From: Glycine soja
Taxonomy: Eukaryota > Streptophyta > Magnoliopsida > Fabales > Fabaceae
Length of the DNA stretch: 64,000 bases
Reading direction: 5' to 3'
NCBI RefSeq assembly: GCF_004193775.1
Contig: NC_041019.1
Location: forward strand, 33,480,827-33,544,826
The notes beneath the pieces are model-generated. The model searched no databases and was not told the DNA's origin. It saw only the letters and a list, made by a program, of their open reading frames with translations. This document shows, piece after piece, positions 19,357 to 31,105 of this stretch. How positions within the stretch are numbered: position 1 is the first letter of the stretch; every line of letters starts with the position of its first letter. The position numbers were made by a program, and so were the translations under genes.

Positions 19357-22300
19357 TAACTCCTCTAGCAGACAAATGCCCAGCTTGCCCCTCAGTTTTT
19401 CAAACTGATTTGCATCCAATGCCTTTGTGAAAATATCTGCTACTTGTTCCTCAGTGGCAACATGCTCCAGTGTGATAACTTTATCATCAACAAGATCTCT
19501 AATATAGTGATGTCTAATGTCAATGTGCTTGGTTCTGCTGTGTTGAACAGGATTTTTAGAAATATTAATAGCACTCATGTTGTCACAGTACAATGTCATG
19601 ACATCTTGTTCGACATTGTACTCCTTCAGCATCTGCTTCATCCAAACTAGTTGTGAACAGCTGCTTCCTGCTGCAATATACTCTGCTTCTGCAGTAGATA
19701 GGGACACACAGTTCTGCTTCTTGCTGAACCATGAAATAAGATTGTTTCCCAAATAGAAACATCCACCAGAAGTGCTTTTTCTGTCATCTGCACTTCCAGC
19801 CCAATCAGCATCACAATATCCAACCAGCATTGAATCTGAACAATGACAGTACATAATCCCATAGTCACTGGTGCCATTTACATATTTCAGAATTCTCTTT
19901 ACTTGATTCAAGTGACTTATCTTAGGATTGGCTTGATATCTTGCACAAACACCTACTGCAAAGGTGATGTCAGGTCTGCTTGCTGTTAAATATAGTAAGC
20001 TCCCAATCATGCTTCTGTACAGACTTTGATCAACACTGGTGCCAGCTTCATCCTTTGACAGCTTCAAGTGAGTAGGTGCAGGTGTTCTTTTATGGCTGGC
20101 ATTTTCCATCCCAAACTTCTTGACAATGTTCTTTGCATACTTGCTTTGAGAGAGGAATATGGAGTCTTCCATCTGCTTCACTTGGAGTCCCAGAAAATAA
20201 GTCAGCTCTCCAACAAGACTCATCTCAAATTCAGATTGCATCTGTTGGACAAAATGTCGAAGCATCTCATTCGACATCCCTCCAAACACAATGTCATCAA
20301 CATATATCTGTGCTATCATCAAGTTTTCAGCATCTTGTTTGACAAAGAGAGTCTTGTCAATTCCTCCCTTCCTATACCCTTGCTGAGTAAGGAACTCTGT
20401 TAGCCTTTCATACCAAGCTCTTGGAGCTTGCTTCAATCCATAGAGAGCCTTCTTGAGCCTGTATACATGATCTGGATGAGTTGGATCTACAAATCCCTTT
20501 GGCTGCTCCACATAGACTTCTTCATTCAGGTATCCATTCAGAAACGCGCTCTTCACATCCATCTGGTACAGCTTGAATTTGAGGATGCAAGCTACACCAA
20601 GTAACAATCTGATGGACTCAAGTCTAGCAACAGGGGCGAAAGTTTCATCAAAGTCTACACCTTCAATCTGAGTGTAGCCTTGAGCAACAAGTCTGGCCTT
20701 GTTTCTGGTTATAACACCTTCTTCATTGGTTTTGTTCTTGAAGATCCACTTGGTGCCAATCACATTAGTTCCCTCGGGTCTAGGAACTAGCTCCCAAACT
20801 TCATTCCTTTTGAATTGCTCCAATTCTTCTTGCATAGCATTGATCCAGAACTCATCAGTCAGTGCCTCTTTCACATTCTTTGGCTCAGTTTTGGAGACAA
20901 AGCATGAATTGGAGACAATCTCAATCTCCCTTGATCTTGTAGTGACTCCTCTGTTTGGATCTCCTATAATCAGCTCCTTGGGGTGCATCTTCTGGATTCT
21001 AATGGAGGGACTCTTGTCAGGTTGATTGATGTTTGGTTCATCTGTAGCAGAATCAGAGTTTTCTGCATTTTCTGCATTTTCTGCACTTTTAGCTGTATCT
21101 GCTACATTGTCTCCCGATGTTCTGACATCGTCTTCGACATCCTTCTTTCTTGCTGGAGTTAGATCATCAACAACCACATTGATGGATTCCATCACAGTTC
21201 TGGTTCTGGAATTGAATACTCTATATGCTCTGCTGTTTGTAGAGTATCCCAAGAATATTCCTGCATCACTCTTGGGATCCATCTTTCTCCTTTGCTCTCT
21301 ATCTGCCAAAATGTAACATGGACTTCCAAAGATGTGGAAATGCTTGACAGTTGGCTTCCTCCCTTTCCAGATTTCATACAGTGTGGTTGGAGTCCCTCTT
21401 CTAAGTGTGACTCTGTTGTGGATATAGCATGCTGTGTTCATGGCTTCAGCCCAGAGATTATAGGGAAGTTTTTTGGCATGAAGCATGACCCTAGCAGCTT
21501 CTTGCAAAGTCCTGTTTTTCCTTTCAACTATGCCATTTTGTTGTGGTGTGATGGCTGCAGAGAACTCATGAGTGATGCCTTCAGATGTGCAGAATTCAGT
21601 AAACTTGCTGTTTTCAAACTCTCTGCCATGGTCACTCCTAATTCTCTTGATGACACAGTCTTTTTCTCTTTGAAGTCTTAGACTCAACTCTTTGAATACT
21701 TCAAAGGTGTCTGATTTCTCTCTGATAAAGTTGACCCAGGTAAATCTGGAGAAATCATCCACAACAACATAGGCATACCTCTTTCCTCCAAGGCTTTCAA
21801 CTTGCATAGGCCCCATCAAGTCCATGTGAAGTAGTTCCAGCACCCTGGAAGTGGTCTGATGTTGAAGCTTCTGGTGGGACATCTTGACTTGCTTTCCAAT
21901 CTGACATTCACCACAGATTCTGCCTTCTTCTATTTTCAGATTGGGAATGCCTCTAACAGCACCTTTGTCAATGATTTTCTTCATGCCTCTTAAGTGCAGA
22001 TGTCCAAATCTTTGATGCCATATTTTGACTTCATCTTCTTTGGAGGATAAACATGTGGAGGAGTAACTGGTTTCTTGAGGTGTCCATAGGTAACAGTTGT
22101 CCTTTGATCTGCTGCCCTTCATTAGGACTTCACTCTTCTCATTTGTCACCAAGCATTCTGACTTTGTGAAGTTTACATTGAATCCTTCATCACACAACTG
22201 ACTGATGCTGATCAAGTTTGCAGTCAGTCCCTTCACCAGCAGTACTTTGTTCAGATTAGGAAGTCCATCATGGACTAGCTTTCCCATTCCAGTGATCTTT

Positions 22301-24096
22301 CCTTTAGAGCCATCTCCAAATGTCACATAGCTAGTGGAGCAAGGTTCAATGTTCACCAGGAATTCTTTAACTCCTGTCATGTGTCTGGAACAGCCGCTAT
22401 CTAGGTACCAATCTTCCTTAGCTGATGCTCTAAGTGAAGTATGAACAACAAGACTAACAATCTTGTGTTTTGGAACCCACATCATCTTCCTTCCGCTGCT
22501 GCTACTTAGAGTTCCATGATGTGGATGGCCATGTAGATGATAGCAAAAGGGCTTTATGTGACCATACTTGCCACAGTAGTGACACCTCCACTTCTTTCTT
22601 TTGCTCTTTTTCTGCTGCGTTCCATGATGTCGAGACCGATGTTGTGACATCGTGGCTCCAGTGCTGTTTTTGGCAGGAACAAATTCTGTCATGGTTGTTC
22701 TGCCAGCAGATTTATGATTAAATCCAAGTCCTCTCTGGTTTCCAACATTCTTCCCAAGCTGTAGCACCTCATCAAGCATATCTGAGCCTTTATTCAGCAT
22801 CTTTATTGATTTTGTCATGTTTTCCAGTTTAGAGTTCAGAAAACCAATTTCTCCTTTAAGCTCAGAGATCTCCTCTTCATGTGCCTCCTTCTCAGCCTCC
22901 AGATTTGCAATGATCTTCTTCAGTTGAGCTTCTTGCTGAAGAATCTTCTCACTTTTGATGCATAGTTCTCTATAGGATATAGCAAGCTCATCAAAAGTGA
23001 GTTCAATATCAATATCACTTGAATCTTCATCAGATTCAAATCTCCCAGTGAGTGCATTCACATCTCTGTCAGAATCACTTTCTTGTTCACTCTCTGTATC
23101 ATCAGACCGACATACAGAAAGTCCTTTCCTCTGCTTCTTGAGATGGGTGGGACATTCAGCTTTGATGTGTCCATAGCCTTCACACCCATGGCATTGAATT
23201 CCTTTGCTGTGACTGGGCTTTTCATCTGACTTCTTCTGGTATCCACTACCTTTCCTGATGTCGAAAGGGATGTTCCGGACATGTGGTTTCTGCCTCCTGT
23301 CCATTCTTTTCAGCACTTTGTTGAACTGTTTTCCAAGGAGCACAACTGCGTTAGTCAGACCTTCATCAGTATCCAGGTCATACTCATCTTCTTCTCCTTC
23401 ATCATTGGACACGAACGCCAGGTTCTTGCTCTTCTTTTCAGTCCTATCCGAGAGTCCTAGCTCAAAGGTTTGAAGGGAACCAATGAGTTCATCTACTCTC
23501 ATGTTGCAAATGTCTTGGGCCTCCTCTATTGCAGTGACTTTCATGTCAAATCTCTTAGGCAAAGATCTGAGGATCTTTCTCACCAGCTTTTCATCTGTCA
23601 TCCTTTCTCCCAAGGCAGTGCAAGCATTGGCAATTTCAAGAATGTTCATGTGGAAGTCATGAATGCATTCTTCCTCCTTCATCTTCAGATTTTCGAATTT
23701 TGTAGCCAATAGTTGCAATCTGGACATCTTCACTTTGGAGGTTCCTTCATGAGTGGTTTTCAGAATCTCCCATGCATCCTTGGCAACTGTGCATGTGTTG
23801 ATCAATCTGAAGATATTCTTGTCAACTCCATTGAATAGGGCATTCAAGGCTTTGGAGTTTCCAAGTGCCAATTCGTCTTCTTCTTTTGTCCAGTCTTCTT
23901 CTGGCTTCAATTCATCAGTGGGCTTTCCTTCTGTGTCCAGCATCTTGGGATGTTCCCAGCCTTTGATGACAGCTTTCCAGGTTCTGCTATCCAGTGATTT
24001 GAGGAAGGCCACCATCCTTGCTTTCCAGTATTCATAGTTGGTTCCATCCAGAATTGGTGGTCTGTTCACTGGTCCTCCTTCTTTCTCCATGTTCAT
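19354..24096 (-). CDS. Gag-pol polyprotein of SIRE1 (1580 aa)
   Basis: A single open frame starts at the ATG at 24096; a second ATG lies two codons on. Gag occupies about residues 10-220. The first knuckle [14 protein letters not shown] is near 302. A coiled coil follows at about 375-440, and the second knuckle [14 protein letters not shown] is near 505. Protease [13 protein letters not shown] is near 563-575. Integrase has its HHCC finger ending CGECQIGK near 728, then catalytic Asp in HMDLMGP (758), Asp in RSDHG (823) and Glu in VERKN (858). Reverse transcriptase has YVDD at about 1265. RNase H closes the protein with [10 protein letters not shown] and LSTAEAEY. The order protease-integrase-RT-RNase H is that of Ty1/copia. 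All key residues are present and there are no internal stops. The long gag with two knuckles and a coiled coil is typical of Sireviruses. Confidence 0.95.
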   Translation of the reverse strand: MNMEKEGGPVNRPPILDGTNYEYWKARMVAFLKSLDSRTWKAVIKGWEHPKMLDTEGKPTDELKPEEDWTKEEDELALGNSKALNALFNGVDKNIFRLINTCTVAKDAWEILKTTHEGTSKVKMSRLQLLATKFENLKMKEEECIHDFHMNILEIANACTALGERMTDEKLVRKILRSLPKRFDMKVTAIEEAQDICNMRVDELIGSLQTFELGLSDRTEKKSKNLAFVSNDEGEEDEYDLDTDEGLTNAVVLLGKQFNKVLKRMDRRQKPHVRNIPFDIRKGSGYQKKSDEKPSHSKGIQCHGCEGYGHIKAECPTHLKKQRKGLSVCRSDDTESEQESDSDRDVNALTGRFESDEDSSDIDIELTFDELAISYRELCIKSEKILQQEAQLKKIIANLEAEKEAHEEEISELKGEIGFLNSKLENMTKSIKMLNKGSDMLDEVLQLGKNVGNQRGLGFNHKSAGRTTMTEFVPAKNSTGATMSQHRSRHHGTQQKKSKRKKWRCHYCGKYGHIKPFCYHLHGHPHHGTLSSSSGRKMMWVPKHKIVSLVVHTSLRASAKEDWYLDSGCSRHMTGVKEFLVNIEPCSTSYVTFGDGSKGKITGMGKLVHDGLPNLNKVLLVKGLTANLISISQLCDEGFNVNFTKSECLVTNEKSEVLMKGSRSKDNCYLWTPQETSYSSTCLSSKEDEVKIWHQRFGHLHLRGMKKIIDKGAVRGIPNLKIEEGRICGECQIGKQVKMSHQKLQHQTTSRVLELLHMDLMGPMQVESLGGKRYAYVVVDDFSRFTWVNFIREKSDTFEVFKELSLRLQREKDCVIKRIRSDHGREFENSKFTEFCTSEGITHEFSAAITPQQNGIVERKNRTLQEAARVMLHAKKLPYNLWAEAMNTACYIHNRVTLRRGTPTTLYEIWKGRKPTVKHFHIFGSPCYILADREQRRKMDPKSDAGIFLGYSTNSRAYRVFNSRTRTVMESINVVVDDLTPARKKDVEDDVRTSGDNVADTAKSAENAENAENSDSATDEPNINQPDKSPSIRIQKMHPKELIIGDPNRGVTTRSREIEIVSNSCFVSKTEPKNVKEALTDEFWINAMQEELEQFKRNEVWELVPRPEGTNVIGTKWIFKNKTNEEGVITRNKARLVAQGYTQIEGVDFDETFAPVARLESIRLLLGVACILKFKLYQMDVKSAFLNGYLNEEVYVEQPKGFVDPTHPDHVYRLKKALYGLKQAPRAWYERLTEFLTQQGYRKGGIDKTLFVKQDAENLMIAQIYVDDIVFGGMSNEMLRHFVQQMQSEFEMSLVGELTYFLGLQVKQMEDSIFLSQSKYAKNIVKKFGMENASHKRTPAPTHLKLSKDEAGTSVDQSLYRSMIGSLLYLTASRPDITFAVGVCARYQANPKISHLNQVKRILKYVNGTSDYGIMYCHCSDSMLVGYCDADWAGSADDRKSTSGGCFYLGNNLISWFSKKQNCVSLSTAEAEYIAAGSSCSQLVWMKQMLKEYNVEQDVMTLYCDNMSAINISKNPVQHSRTKHIDIRHHYIRDLVDDKVITLEHVATEEQVADIFTKALDANQFEKLRGKLGICLLEEL

Positions 24097-24140
24097 CAGA
24101 ATTTATCTCCCTAGATCTCACTCAGTGATTTAGAGTGCCT

Positions 24141-24152
24141 GCTCTGATACCA
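24141..24152 (-). other. Primer binding site of SIRE1, initiator tRNA-Met type
   Basis: The minus strand reads TGGTATCAGAGC two bases inside the 5' LTR. Confidence 0.93.
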
Positions 24153-24154
24153 AT

Positions 24155-25156
24155 TGAAATTCTGATACTGAGGACAGATGTCGTACAGGATGTCACGACA
24201 TCGCGCTTCAGAACATGCAGATTGTATATGACAGTATGAACAGATTAAACAAGTAAATAACACAAGAGAATTGTTAACCCAGTTCGGTGCAACGTCACCT
24301 ACATCTGGGGGCTACCAAGCCAGGGAGGAAGTCCACTAAAATAGTATTAGTTCGAAGATCTAACAGCCACTGTATACAACCTTCTCACCTAACCACTACC
24401 CATGCAACTTCTACCTAAGAGCCACTCTTAGATATGAGAACCCCTCTCACTCCCTCTCAATCACTCACCCGTGTTTACAAACAAATCAAAGACACACCAG
24501 AGATTGCTCTCTGAACAATAGAGATCAACTCTACACACTCAGGTCCAACACTTGATGTTAGGGTAACATCAAGGTGGCTCACAAAACACTCAAGTCACAA
24601 AACTCACAAAATAACTCTTCAATCTCTGACTTGATTAAAAACCTGTGCAGCCTTCATGTTTATATAGCAGTGTACGTATCTGGGCTGCAACAACTTGCGC
24701 TGGATAAGCTCTATCATTCTCCTGAAAAATCTGCACTTAAAGATCTAAAAGATAAAGTTTTATCTTTTAGTTTTTATCTTCAATCTCTAATCCCTGAACG
24801 AAACTATTCAAGTTTGTAATTCAATCTTTAATTATCTTTTAATTCGTTCCTAAAGATAGAGCTCCTAATCTGTTGCTGACTGCACATTAGTCTGTTAAAG
24901 ATATAACAGATTTATGTGTCCAGTATTTTCGGGCAGGATGTCCTGGACATTGTATCTGACATCGTGGATCCTGCAGCTTCAATTCTTCATTTGACATTTT
25001 ATCTTGCCTTGTGCATTGTGCAGCCCAATCTGATTCCTTGACATAATGTTAGACATCATGTGCAGCAACTCCAGCTTTCCTTCATTGTCTAAGTGCTTAT
25101 GTTTTTAACAAAATTTTAGCCAATCTTTTAAAACTAAGTAAAGCTAAGCACTAACA
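24155..25156 (-). repeat. 5' LTR of SIRE1
   Basis: Partner of 15873-16874, same length. The TATA-like CTATATAAA is at 24659-24667. Differences seen by eye are near 24645, 24890, 24957, 24964 and 24993. Confidence 0.95.
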
Positions 25157-25161
25157 CATCA

Positions 25162-26901
25162 AATTATGCATTGGGGGCTGTCCTTGCTCAGAAAATTGAT
25201 AAATTGCCCAGGGTGATATACTATGCTTCTAGGACTTTAGATGCTGCCCAAGCGAATTATACTACTACTGAGAAAGAGCTTCTAGCCATAGTTTTTGCTC
25301 TTGAAAAATTTCGATCTTATTTGCTTGGTACCCGCATTATTGTTTATACTGACCATGCAGCTCTAAAGTACTTGTTGAAGAAGGCTGATTCTAAGCCTAG
25401 GTTGATCCGATGGATGCTCTGGCTCCAAGAGTTTGACCTGGAGATCCGTGATAGGAGCGGGGCACAAAATCTAGTTGCTGATCATTTGAGTCGGATCGAA
25501 CGTGTATCAGATGCGGATTCACCCATTCGGGATGATTTCCCGGATGATCATTTGTATATACTGTATAGTATTTCTGACTCTCTTTCTACTCCCTGGTTTG
25601 CTAACATTGTCAATTATTTAGTTGCTTCTGTTTTTCCTTCCTTAGCATCTAAGGCCCAAAAAGATAAAATTAAAAGTGATGCTAAGCATTTTATTTGGGA
25701 TGACCCCTACTTGTGGAAATTTTGCAGTGATCAGGTAATTAGACGATGCATTCCAGATCATGAGACTGACTAAGTCCTACAGTTTTGTCATTCTTCCGCA
25801 CCGGGAGGTCATCTGGGTGTTCAAAGGACAGCTCGCAAAGTGCTTGATTGTGGTTTTTATTGGCCCACCATCTTTAAAGATGCGTGGAAGATCTGCAGCA
25901 CTTGTGAGCAGTGTCAGAGAGCAGGAAATACACTTACATGGCAACAACAAATGCCTCAGCAACCTATGCTATTCTGTGAGGTGTTTGATGTCTAGGGTAT
26001 AGATTTCATGGGCCCTTTTCATGTCTCTTTTGGTTATGTTTACATTCTCCTTGCAGTTGACTATGTTTCAAAATGGGTGGAAACCAAGCCCACTAGAACT
26101 AATGATGCTAAAGTTGTTGCAGATTTTGTCAGGTCTAATCTGTTTTGCAGGTTTGGAGTACCTAAAGCAATTGTTAGTGATCAAGGAACTCATTTTTGCA
26201 ACAGAACAATGCATGCCCTGCTTAAAAAGTACGGGGTGGTACACAGGGTATCCACACCATACCACCCCCAGACCAATGGATAGGCAGAAATTTCTAACAG
26301 GGAGATCAAGAGAATTTTAGAGAAGATTGTGCAGCCAAGCAGGAAAGATTGGAGTACCAGGCTTGATGATGCTCTCTGGGCACATCGAACTGCCTACAAA
26401 GCACCCATAGGAATGTCTCCTTATCGGGTTGTCTTTGGAAAGGCATGTCATCTTCCAATGGAAATTGAGCACAAAGCATACTGGGCAGTGAAGACTTGCA
26501 ACTTCTCTATGGATCAAGCTGGTGAGGAAAGAAAGTTGCAACTGAGTGAATTAGATGAAATCCGCCTAGAAGCCTACAAGAATGCGAAGTTCTACTAAGA
26601 AAAGACCAAGAAGTTCCATGATAGCATGATAGTTAAGAAGGACTTCATGGTTGGGCAAAAAGTGTTATTGTATAATTCTAGGCTTGGACTCATGAGTGGT
26701 AAGTTGAGGTCTAAGTGGATTGGTCATTTTGTTGTTACTAATGTTTTTTCTTATGGTACAGTTGAGATCAAAAGAGACTCCACAAACAAGAGCTTCAAAG
26801 TAAACGGACATCGACTTAAGCCATTCCTCACGAACCCTTCTTTAGTGGACGTAGTGGTGGAAGAGACTTCCTTACTCCACCCTACTCTTCCTCCACCATG
26901 A
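25162..26901 (+). pseudogene. Athila-like pol, second part: RNase H and integrase
   Basis: The frame resumes in RNase H after SIRE1 ([10 protein letters not shown], then [18 protein letters not shown] and [11 protein letters not shown]). Integrase follows: zinc finger with FCHSS..GGHLG and CSTCEQC at about 25789-25920, then catalytic Asp in GIDFMGP, Asp in VSDQGTHF and Glu in [12 protein letters not shown]-terminal basic domain ends at the TGA at 26899-26901. The whole stretch keeps one frame. It has four premature stops, at 25771, 25993, 26281 and 26596. In context 25993 replaces Trp and 26281 replaces Gln. There are no frameshifts, in contrast to the first half. Confidence 0.85.
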
Positions 26902-28401
26902 CTTAGGGAGTTTTTCTTTTCCTATCTCCTTCTTTGCTTTTATTACACTTGTCCGATTCTATTTGATTATTTAATTGTTTTTAATTTTTTAATTGTGCTA
27001 CTTTGAGGACAATGTGTTGTTTAAGTATGGGGGGGGGGGGGGAGTGTTCTTTGGTTTTGCTAGTTTTGTTGGTTTTGTTAATTTGTTAGTTGTGTTAAGT
27101 TGTTAATGTTGTTAGTTTCGTCGGATTTCTAGTTTGATATTTTAGGTCAATTCTGTGTGCATGTACGACTTTGCATGTTTTTCTTTGAATTATAGGATAT
27201 GTTCATGAAATGGGTAATTGTTTTGAAAATAAAAGTTCTTGACATTTTGTGACCTAAAATCCTTGATTCTCCTCTACATGTCACGATAGTTTTGAAAGCT
27301 CAATTTGAAAGTGATGAGTTTACCTTTGTGAGAATTTGAGCCATCCATCGTCATAATCATTTGGTGTGTTTTGCCCCATTGATTGCTTGCACAATAGCCT
27401 TGGCTTGATTCTTGTTGATGCTTCCTAATTCACATGCATATTTGGAAATGATTGAGGCAATTTTGTTCTTATAAGCTTCTAGCCAAATGGACTTACCTTG
27501 AATTAATTCCTTTGATAGCCCTTTTGAGCCTTGTTTCCCTTTCCTTGTTTTGAAGCTCACTACAAGCCTTAAATGAAAAACCATGATATCACCATATCCT
27601 TAAGGAATTTTGGAGCTTTGGAATTGTTTTGGGAATAAGTGTGGGGGGTTTTGTTTCATAGGATAACTTGTTTTGTTGGCTATGCTTCATGATGTATTTT
27701 GGGCCATACCTGATGTACATTGTATATTGGTTAAATGTTGGACATGCTGAATGAAATGTTGTTTCTCAAAGGCTATAGAGTAAAAAAAAATTGAAAAAGA
27801 AAAAGAAAAGCAATAAAGTTTAGGGAATAAGATCTTAAATGACAAAAGAATGATGAAACTCTTGGTTCTACTCTTTATGTTTAAATTTTATCTTTACTTC
27901 TTTTTTTTTCTTAATATGAACTTATTCCCCATTGCTCCTCTATTCCTTTGGGATTTAGCCACTTATTCCATATTTTTCCATACCTTGTCCTTGGCCCCAT
28001 TACAACCTTAAAAGACCTTTTGATCCTCATGTGCTTCTGTTTATGGGTTGATTGTCAATTTTAGAATCTTGCCAAGTTTATGTGGTGTTTGTTTTCATGG
28101 GTGCTTGGAGGGTAAATAGTAGCCTAGACACTTGAGAGATAGAGTGTATATCTTTTGAGGCTTTATCACTTTTCATTCTTGAGCTGATTAACTATTTTAC
28201 CATGGTTGGGTTGCTTGGATGATTTTCATGAATGTCTTGACTTTTTGGATCTCTCTATGTTACATGTTACCCATTCCTTTCATTCCTTAATGTTCATTGA
28301 GAAATATGTGAATTTTTTCGTTTGTCTCTCTTTGATACCCTTGGATTTTGTTCTTTGTTTCATTTTGCCCAGGAGTGCAAAAGGCTAAGTCTGGGGGGTT
28401 T
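26902..28401 (+). other. 3' region of the Athila-like element
   Basis: About 1.5 kb without a convincing gene. It is T-rich and has three G-run phrases: a run of about 13-14 G near 27030, GTGGGGGGTTTTG near 27640 and CTGGGGGGTTTTG at 28391. The last abuts the LTR and is the likely polypurine tract; the others look like earlier or decoy copies. Athila elements often carry an env-like gene here, but none is seen. Confidence 0.6.
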
Positions 28402-29556
28402 TGATGTGCCATCATTTTCTTCTATTTTCTAAACCCTTTTTGCACCATTTTAATTACTGATTGGTCTTAATTGTAAATTAATTAGGTAGTTTTATTATTT
28501 GGGTTCATTTAGCTAATTTGATGTTTTTAATCTAATTTCAGGAATTAATGAAACATTGGGCTTAATCCGGATTTTGGTTGTAGACTTGAAAAGGGCAAAT
28601 AAAGCAGTGCTTACCTTAGTTAATTTCTAATTAGGAAATTTCGCAATTTTATTTTATGTTTTTCAGTGTTTATTTCGTTTTAGGCCAGAGTATTGTAATA
28701 GGGCCTAGTGACTTTGAGTGACTCTTTTTAAATAGCAGCCTTGGGATTCGTGCAAGGCTATTCTGTTATGCTATTCATTATTCAGAGCTTTTGTTTTAGG
28801 GTTTTACGTTTTCTGCTTTGATGCTACTGGTCACGTAATGCAATTTTACATTTTCTGCTTCTAATTACAATTTCGTTCTTGTTTCTTCTTCTACTTTCAT
28901 TTACGTTTCTGTTTTCATTTTCGTTTCTGTCCCATTTACGTTTCTGTTCATTTACGTTTCTGCTTCATGTTTCATTTATGTTTTCTGTTTGAATCTATGG
29001 AAGGCTAAATATTCTGGTGTAGTTTCCTTTTGAGGACGAAGCCCAACTCTCTTTGAGGTTTCGTTTATAATGTGGTTTCCTGGCAGTTTTCCCTTCACCA
29101 GTTAACCCAAATTCGTGAACATTAATCAGTGCACACTTCGTGTTTGATTAATTGCCTCTGAGCCTAACTTGTGTTCATGCTTAATGGACGAAGGGCTAAC
29201 TGGTGTATGTGGTGCCTAATCACGTATTGACAACCCTAAGTTGATTTTCGCTTAGTAAATTGAAATAGGGTTGGATTAAGTGGTTAACTGTTAGGGACAA
29301 ATTCTCCATGACCCAGGATAAGAGAATGGCTTTTGAATCAGAGGAAACAACCCGTTTTTAATATTAGTAGTTTCATATTCCAGTTTACTTATTATGCTCT
29401 TTAATCACAAAACAAACAAACCCCCCCAATCGTTACTGTTACTGCGCAAGTATATTATGAACATTTGGTTTGTCATTGCTCGTTGGGAAACGACCTAGGA
29501 TCACTTCCTAGTTACTGCATTTTCATGTTTATTTGATTCGGGTACGGCCTCGATCA
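28402..29556 (+). repeat. 3' LTR of the Athila-like element (1155 bp)
   Basis: It begins TGATGTGCCATC after a G-rich tract and ends CCTCGATCA, giving TGAT/ATCA inverted ends. A TATA-like TTTAAATAG is near 28727. No partner LTR is in the window, so the left boundary rests on the polypurine tract and terminal repeat. The right end is fixed by the switch to element B coding sequence at 29557. Confidence 0.75.
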
Positions 29557-30467
29557 ATACTTCCTAAGCCTTTCGAACAACTTCCGCAAATTGACAAGGT
29601 GTTCCTCCTCAGTTTTTGACTTGGCGATCATGTCGTCTACATAGACTTCGATTTCTCGGTGCATCATGTCGTGGAACAAAGCCACCATAGCCCATTGATA
29701 GGTTGCCCCGGTGTTCTTGAGCCCAAAGGACATCACTTTATAGCAGAACGTCCCCCACAGGGTGACGAAGGTGGTCTTTACCATATCCTCTGGCACCATC
29801 TTTATCTGATTGTAGCCGAAGAAACCATCCATGAAGGAAAACAAAGAGAAATTGGTCGTATTATCCACGAGGACATCGATGTGCGGCAGAGGGAAATTGT
29901 CTTTGGGACTGGCTTGATTTAGGTCCCAATAGTCCACACACATTCGTACCTTGCCATCCTTCTTAGGGACTGGTACAATGTTGGCAACCCATTCCGGGTA
30001 CCGAGCGACAGCCAGAAAGCCAGCGTCAAATTATTTCTTTACTTCTTTTATTTTAAGGGACGTCTCGGGCTTCATCCTCCTCAGTTTTTGTTTTATTGGG
30101 GAACACTCAGGATTTAGAGGTAATCTTTGTTGTACGATGTCAGAACTCAAACCGGGCATATCTTGGTACGACCAGGCAAAGATGTCTTGGTAGTCTTTTA
30201 GCAGGGGCCATTAATTCTTTACGGACGGGTATGGTCATACCCGTGCCTACTTTTACTTCCTTTTTCCCACTGCCGGTTCCTAAGTCTACGAGTTCTGTCT
30301 CTTCTTGATGCGGCCTCATCTCTCGGTCCTCCTGAGCGATTATCCTCTCCAACTCTGGGGGAAGCCCTACATCCTTGTCCTCTTCATTCTCCGTCCGACT
30401 TGCTTCTTGCTCGAAATCGACGGTTGGGTCCCCGATATTAGTACTTTTGCGGGACTCGTCGTCAGAT
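29557..30467 (-). pseudogene. Element B pol, exon 2: start of reverse transcriptase
   Basis: Read leftward it starts at the splice acceptor with SDDES, then GLPPELERI, a degraded linker near 29960-30150 with a frameshift, and reverse transcriptase. The RT block has CVDYWDLN, FPLPHIDVLVDN, FSFMDGFFGYNQIKM and the YVDD catalytic motif at 29632-29643. Coding ends at KLFERLRKY, where the Athila-like element cuts in at 29556. The rest of RT, the RNase H domains and integrase must lie to the left of the window. The encoded enzyme would copy element RNA; this copy is broken. Confidence 0.82.
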
Positions 30468-30651
30468 CTGTATCGTTTTAAGTGTAACAAGGAAATAAAC
30501 ATGCAAATGAATGAGAATGGGTAGAGGCACAGGAACAGACGAAGAAAGATCTTTATATTATAACTTCAAGAACAAAAAACATAATGTCTTAACAAAAGAA
30601 AACTCTAAAGTCTAGGCCCAACCGTAGAGTTTTAAAGCTACAAAAGGTTAC
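30468..30651 (-). other. Element B intron between protease and RT (184 bp)
   Basis: On the minus strand the donor is AAT|GTAACC and the acceptor GATACAG|ATCTGAC. The stop codon of the upstream frame (ATG TAA) overlaps the donor. Splicing would remove it and keep the frame, as in element C. Confidence 0.78.
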
Positions 30652-31105
30652 ATTAGGCTTGTTGCGTAAACGTCTGGGCATTCCTCCACCCGCCAATTTC
30701 CTAGTTGGAAACCGGGAGGGCATGGCCGTACCAAATCCGATCTCCTTAGGGAGTAATCATCACATATCGCGGTGACTTGACCTTCGCGTCTTAAACCCGC
30801 ACTTATGAAGCTCGTACTAATGTGGCACGGCGGGGCCTCTTTGGCTCGCTGTCCCAACCGCAGGCCCTGGCCTTTGTTCTTCCTTTCTGAGATATTTTTC
30901 CTTATGTCAGCCTGCATAGGTTTATAGCCTAACCTAAACTTCCCGCGGTTTCTTCTGGTCGCACCAGGCTGGTCCTACCACCGTTGTTCTTACCCAAACC
31001 CATTCCTGGCTTGTAGTCGTGCCCCAGCATCACCTGGGCCACCATCATTGCCGCATCGGACAGGCGGGGCGGCCTAGAGAGGGAATCTATGGAAGCGATG
31101 CTTAC
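30652..31105 (-). pseudogene. Element B gag-protease, 3' end of exon 1
   Basis: This segment carries RLSDAAMMVAQVML, a Gly/Lys-rich stretch, CHISTSFISAGL, LVRPCPPGFQLGNW and RVEECPDVYATS, matching the end of the gag-protease frame of element C at 49690-50023. It is joined across the second Sirevirus to 40129. A frameshift lies near 30920. The function of this post-protease linker is unknown. Confidence 0.8.

Larger units (their letters stand above)
15895..23283. repeat. Dispersed 26/27-bp three-half-site motif of SIRE1
   Basis: Plan: GATGTC, 2-3 nt, GACATC, 5 nt, CGACATC. Good copies are at 15895-15920, 16655-16681, 17039-17064, 17624-17649, 18448-18474, 19592-19617, 20253-20278, 21116-21141, 22626-22651 and 23257-23283. 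Weaker ones are at about 16760 and 18830-18855. LTR copies recur near 24177 and 24937. They lie in both orientations and in coding as well as non-coding parts. Confidence 0.8.
15873..25156 (-). mobile_element. SIRE1: SIRE1-type Sirevirus (Ty1/copia), complete and apparently intact
   Basis: The element is 9284 bp with two 1002-bp LTRs. The target duplication CATCA is at 15868-15872 and 25157-25161. It reads leftward: 5' LTR 24155-25156, primer site, gag-pol 24096-19354, env-like frame, 3' non-coding region, polypurine tract, 3' LTR. The LTRs differ at about five positions by eye. Both long frames are open and catalytic motifs are present, so this is the copy in the window most likely to be recently or still active. 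Size, gene order and the pol/env stop context match soybean SIRE1. Confidence 0.93.
12919..29556 (+). mobile_element. Athila-like Ty3 element, 5' end missing, split by SIRE1
   Basis: The parts in order are: gag C-terminus, protease, reverse transcriptase, RNase H (split at 15872/25157), integrase, a 1.5-kb 3' region and a 3' LTR ending at 29556. The FMDDF reverse transcriptase motif, the gag knuckle CGLC..H..C and the integrase context fit the Athila lineage of Ty3 elements, close to soybean Diaspora-type elements. The 5' LTR and gag N-terminus must lie to the left of the window, beyond element A. The right end interrupts the reverse transcriptase of element B at 29557. Confidence 0.82.
29557..31105 (-). 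mobile_element. Ogre-type element B, pol/protease segment
   Basis: Minus-strand homologue of 49690-51120 of element C. It is bounded by the Athila-like LTR on the left and the second Sirevirus on the right. CTTAC at 31101-31105 is the target duplication of the Sirevirus. It continues at 40124. Confidence 0.9.

Noticed and set aside
27020..27045. Run of about 13-14 G as the polypurine tract of the Athila-like element
   Set aside because: It is followed by 1.3 kb before the LTR start. The tract at 28391 abuts the LTR and is the better choice.
27357..27584. Minus-strand 75-codon Lys-rich frame in the Athila-like 3' region
   Set aside because: Short, no recognisable domain, no homologue in the window. 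It could be a relic of an antisense accessory gene, but the sequence gives no support.
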